Shown here: positions 63,662 to 64,000 of the stretch, piece after piece | How positions within the stretch are numbered: the first letter of the stretch is position 1 | How the letters are laid out: each line of letters begins with the position of its first letter | From: Bacterioplanes sanyensis | GTDB taxonomy: Bacteria > Pseudomonadota > Gammaproteobacteria > Pseudomonadales > Oceanobacteraceae | Direction: 5' to 3' | Assembly: GCF_014652515.1 (NCBI RefSeq) | Contig: NZ_BMYY01000001.1 | Span: 304,822-368,821, forward strand | DNA: 64,000 nucleotides | Position numbers and translations under genes: made by a program | Notes under the pieces: model-generated | Database searches by the model: none | Told to the model about the DNA's origin: nothing | What the model saw: the letters and a program-made list of their open reading frames with translations, nothing else

Positions 63662-64000
63662 GTGGTCAGTCGGGCCTTTACCCTTATCGAGCTGGTGTTA
63701 GTTTTGGTGGTTATTGGCGTGCTGGCCGCTTTCGCGTTACCGCGCTTTGTCGACCTAGAGCGCCAAGCGCGCATAAGCACGCTGAACGGTGTGGCCGGCA
63801 GTATGCGTGCCACCATTGCCATTGTGCAAAGCAAGGCTAGGGCGCAGGGCCTATCGCCGGTGGCATCGAATCCGGTGTCTGGTGGCAATCAGTCTGGCTT
63901 TTTAGTCACTACAGAAGCGGGCACGTCCGAGGTGGATTGGCGCAACCTATGCCCAGAGAGCCGAGCCGAGCTGGGCGATACCTTAGCCATGCCGGATCAT
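63662..64000 (+). CDS. Type IV prepilin-like protein, MSHA-type (cut by window edge)
   Basis: 113 residues are visible. GTG start at 63662 with GGAG 8 bases upstream. The prepilin signal is very short (MVSRA-FTLIELVLVLVVIGVLAAFA), with the cleavage site before Phe and Glu5 conserved. The next part (PRFVDLERQARISTLNGVAGSMR) matches MshA-type pilins more than type II secretion pseudopilins. It would be assembled into a pilus by a system encoded beyond the window. Confidence 0.85.
   Translation, partial: MVSRAFTLIELVLVLVVIGVLAAFALPRFVDLERQARISTLNGVAGSMRATIAIVQSKARAQGLSPVASNPVSGGNQSGFLVTTEAGTSEVDWRNLCPESRAELGDTLAMPDH

Overview
The window looks like chromosomal DNA of a marine-type gammaproteobacterium, possibly Oceanospirillales-like. 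This is inferred from its gene mix: a suf operon with sufT, a formaldehyde detoxification pair, hrpB, yejK, MarC, RND efflux, GGDEF/EAL signalling and an MSHA-like prepilin. I cannot name a genus from sequence alone. Gene density is high and most genes are ordinary housekeeping or transport genes. The exception is an accessory stretch at about 16.7-27.6 kb, which is rich in repeats, small genes and one broken gene.

Layout. 1-4.9 kb: a peptide-type ABC importer on the minus strand (lipoprotein, two permeases, ATPase cut by the window edge). 5.7-8.3 kb: a TonB-dependent receptor. 8.4-13.8 kb: an AraC regulator divergent from an RND adaptor and pump. 14-16.7 kb: MarC protein, EamA exporter, LysR regulator. 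16.7-27.6 kb: the accessory region. 27.7-35.7 kb: HrpB helicase, GGDEF/EAL protein, long FabG and thiolase. 35.8-42.3 kb: sufBCDSA-sufT on the minus strand with a divergent Rrf2 regulator and a good Rrf2-type operator between them. 42.4-49.3 kb: a pair of chalcone-isomerase-like proteins (one fused to a TonB C-terminal domain), tcdA, yejK, apt and a purine permease. 49.4-52.3 kb: fghA-adhC with a divergent LysR gene. 52.4-57.2 kb: periplasmic glutathione peroxidase, then a Fur-box-preceded AraC gene and a DUF3325/DUF3649/PepSY set. 57.5-63.5 kb: two poorly known genes, then an acyl-CoA ligase and two acyl-CoA dehydrogenases. 63.6 kb to the end: a prepilin cut by the window edge.

The main discovery is two runs of integron gene cassettes with no integrase in view (17.0-19.7 kb and 25.4-26.9 kb, all genes on the minus strand). 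For five cassettes the first 7-8 bases after the GTT core are the exact reverse complement of the distal core of the attC site that closes the same cassette. This is the signature of true cassettes and is hard to get by chance. Both runs start at the same 410-bp element (R1 and R2), and homology between its copies stops at the GTT core. Around them sit composite hairpin repeats, six copies of a 22-bp palindrome (three in a 138-bp tandem array), and a 266-bp inverted-repeat element that splits a LysE/RhtB gene. Removing that element rejoins the gene in frame. A related element supplies the stop codon of the RND pump gene.

A second lead is a strong minus-strand intrinsic terminator at 52976-52999 with no known gene in front of it. 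It has only a 21-codon ORF with a plausible ribosome site, opposite the iron-linked AraC gene, so it may end an undescribed tiny gene or small RNA.
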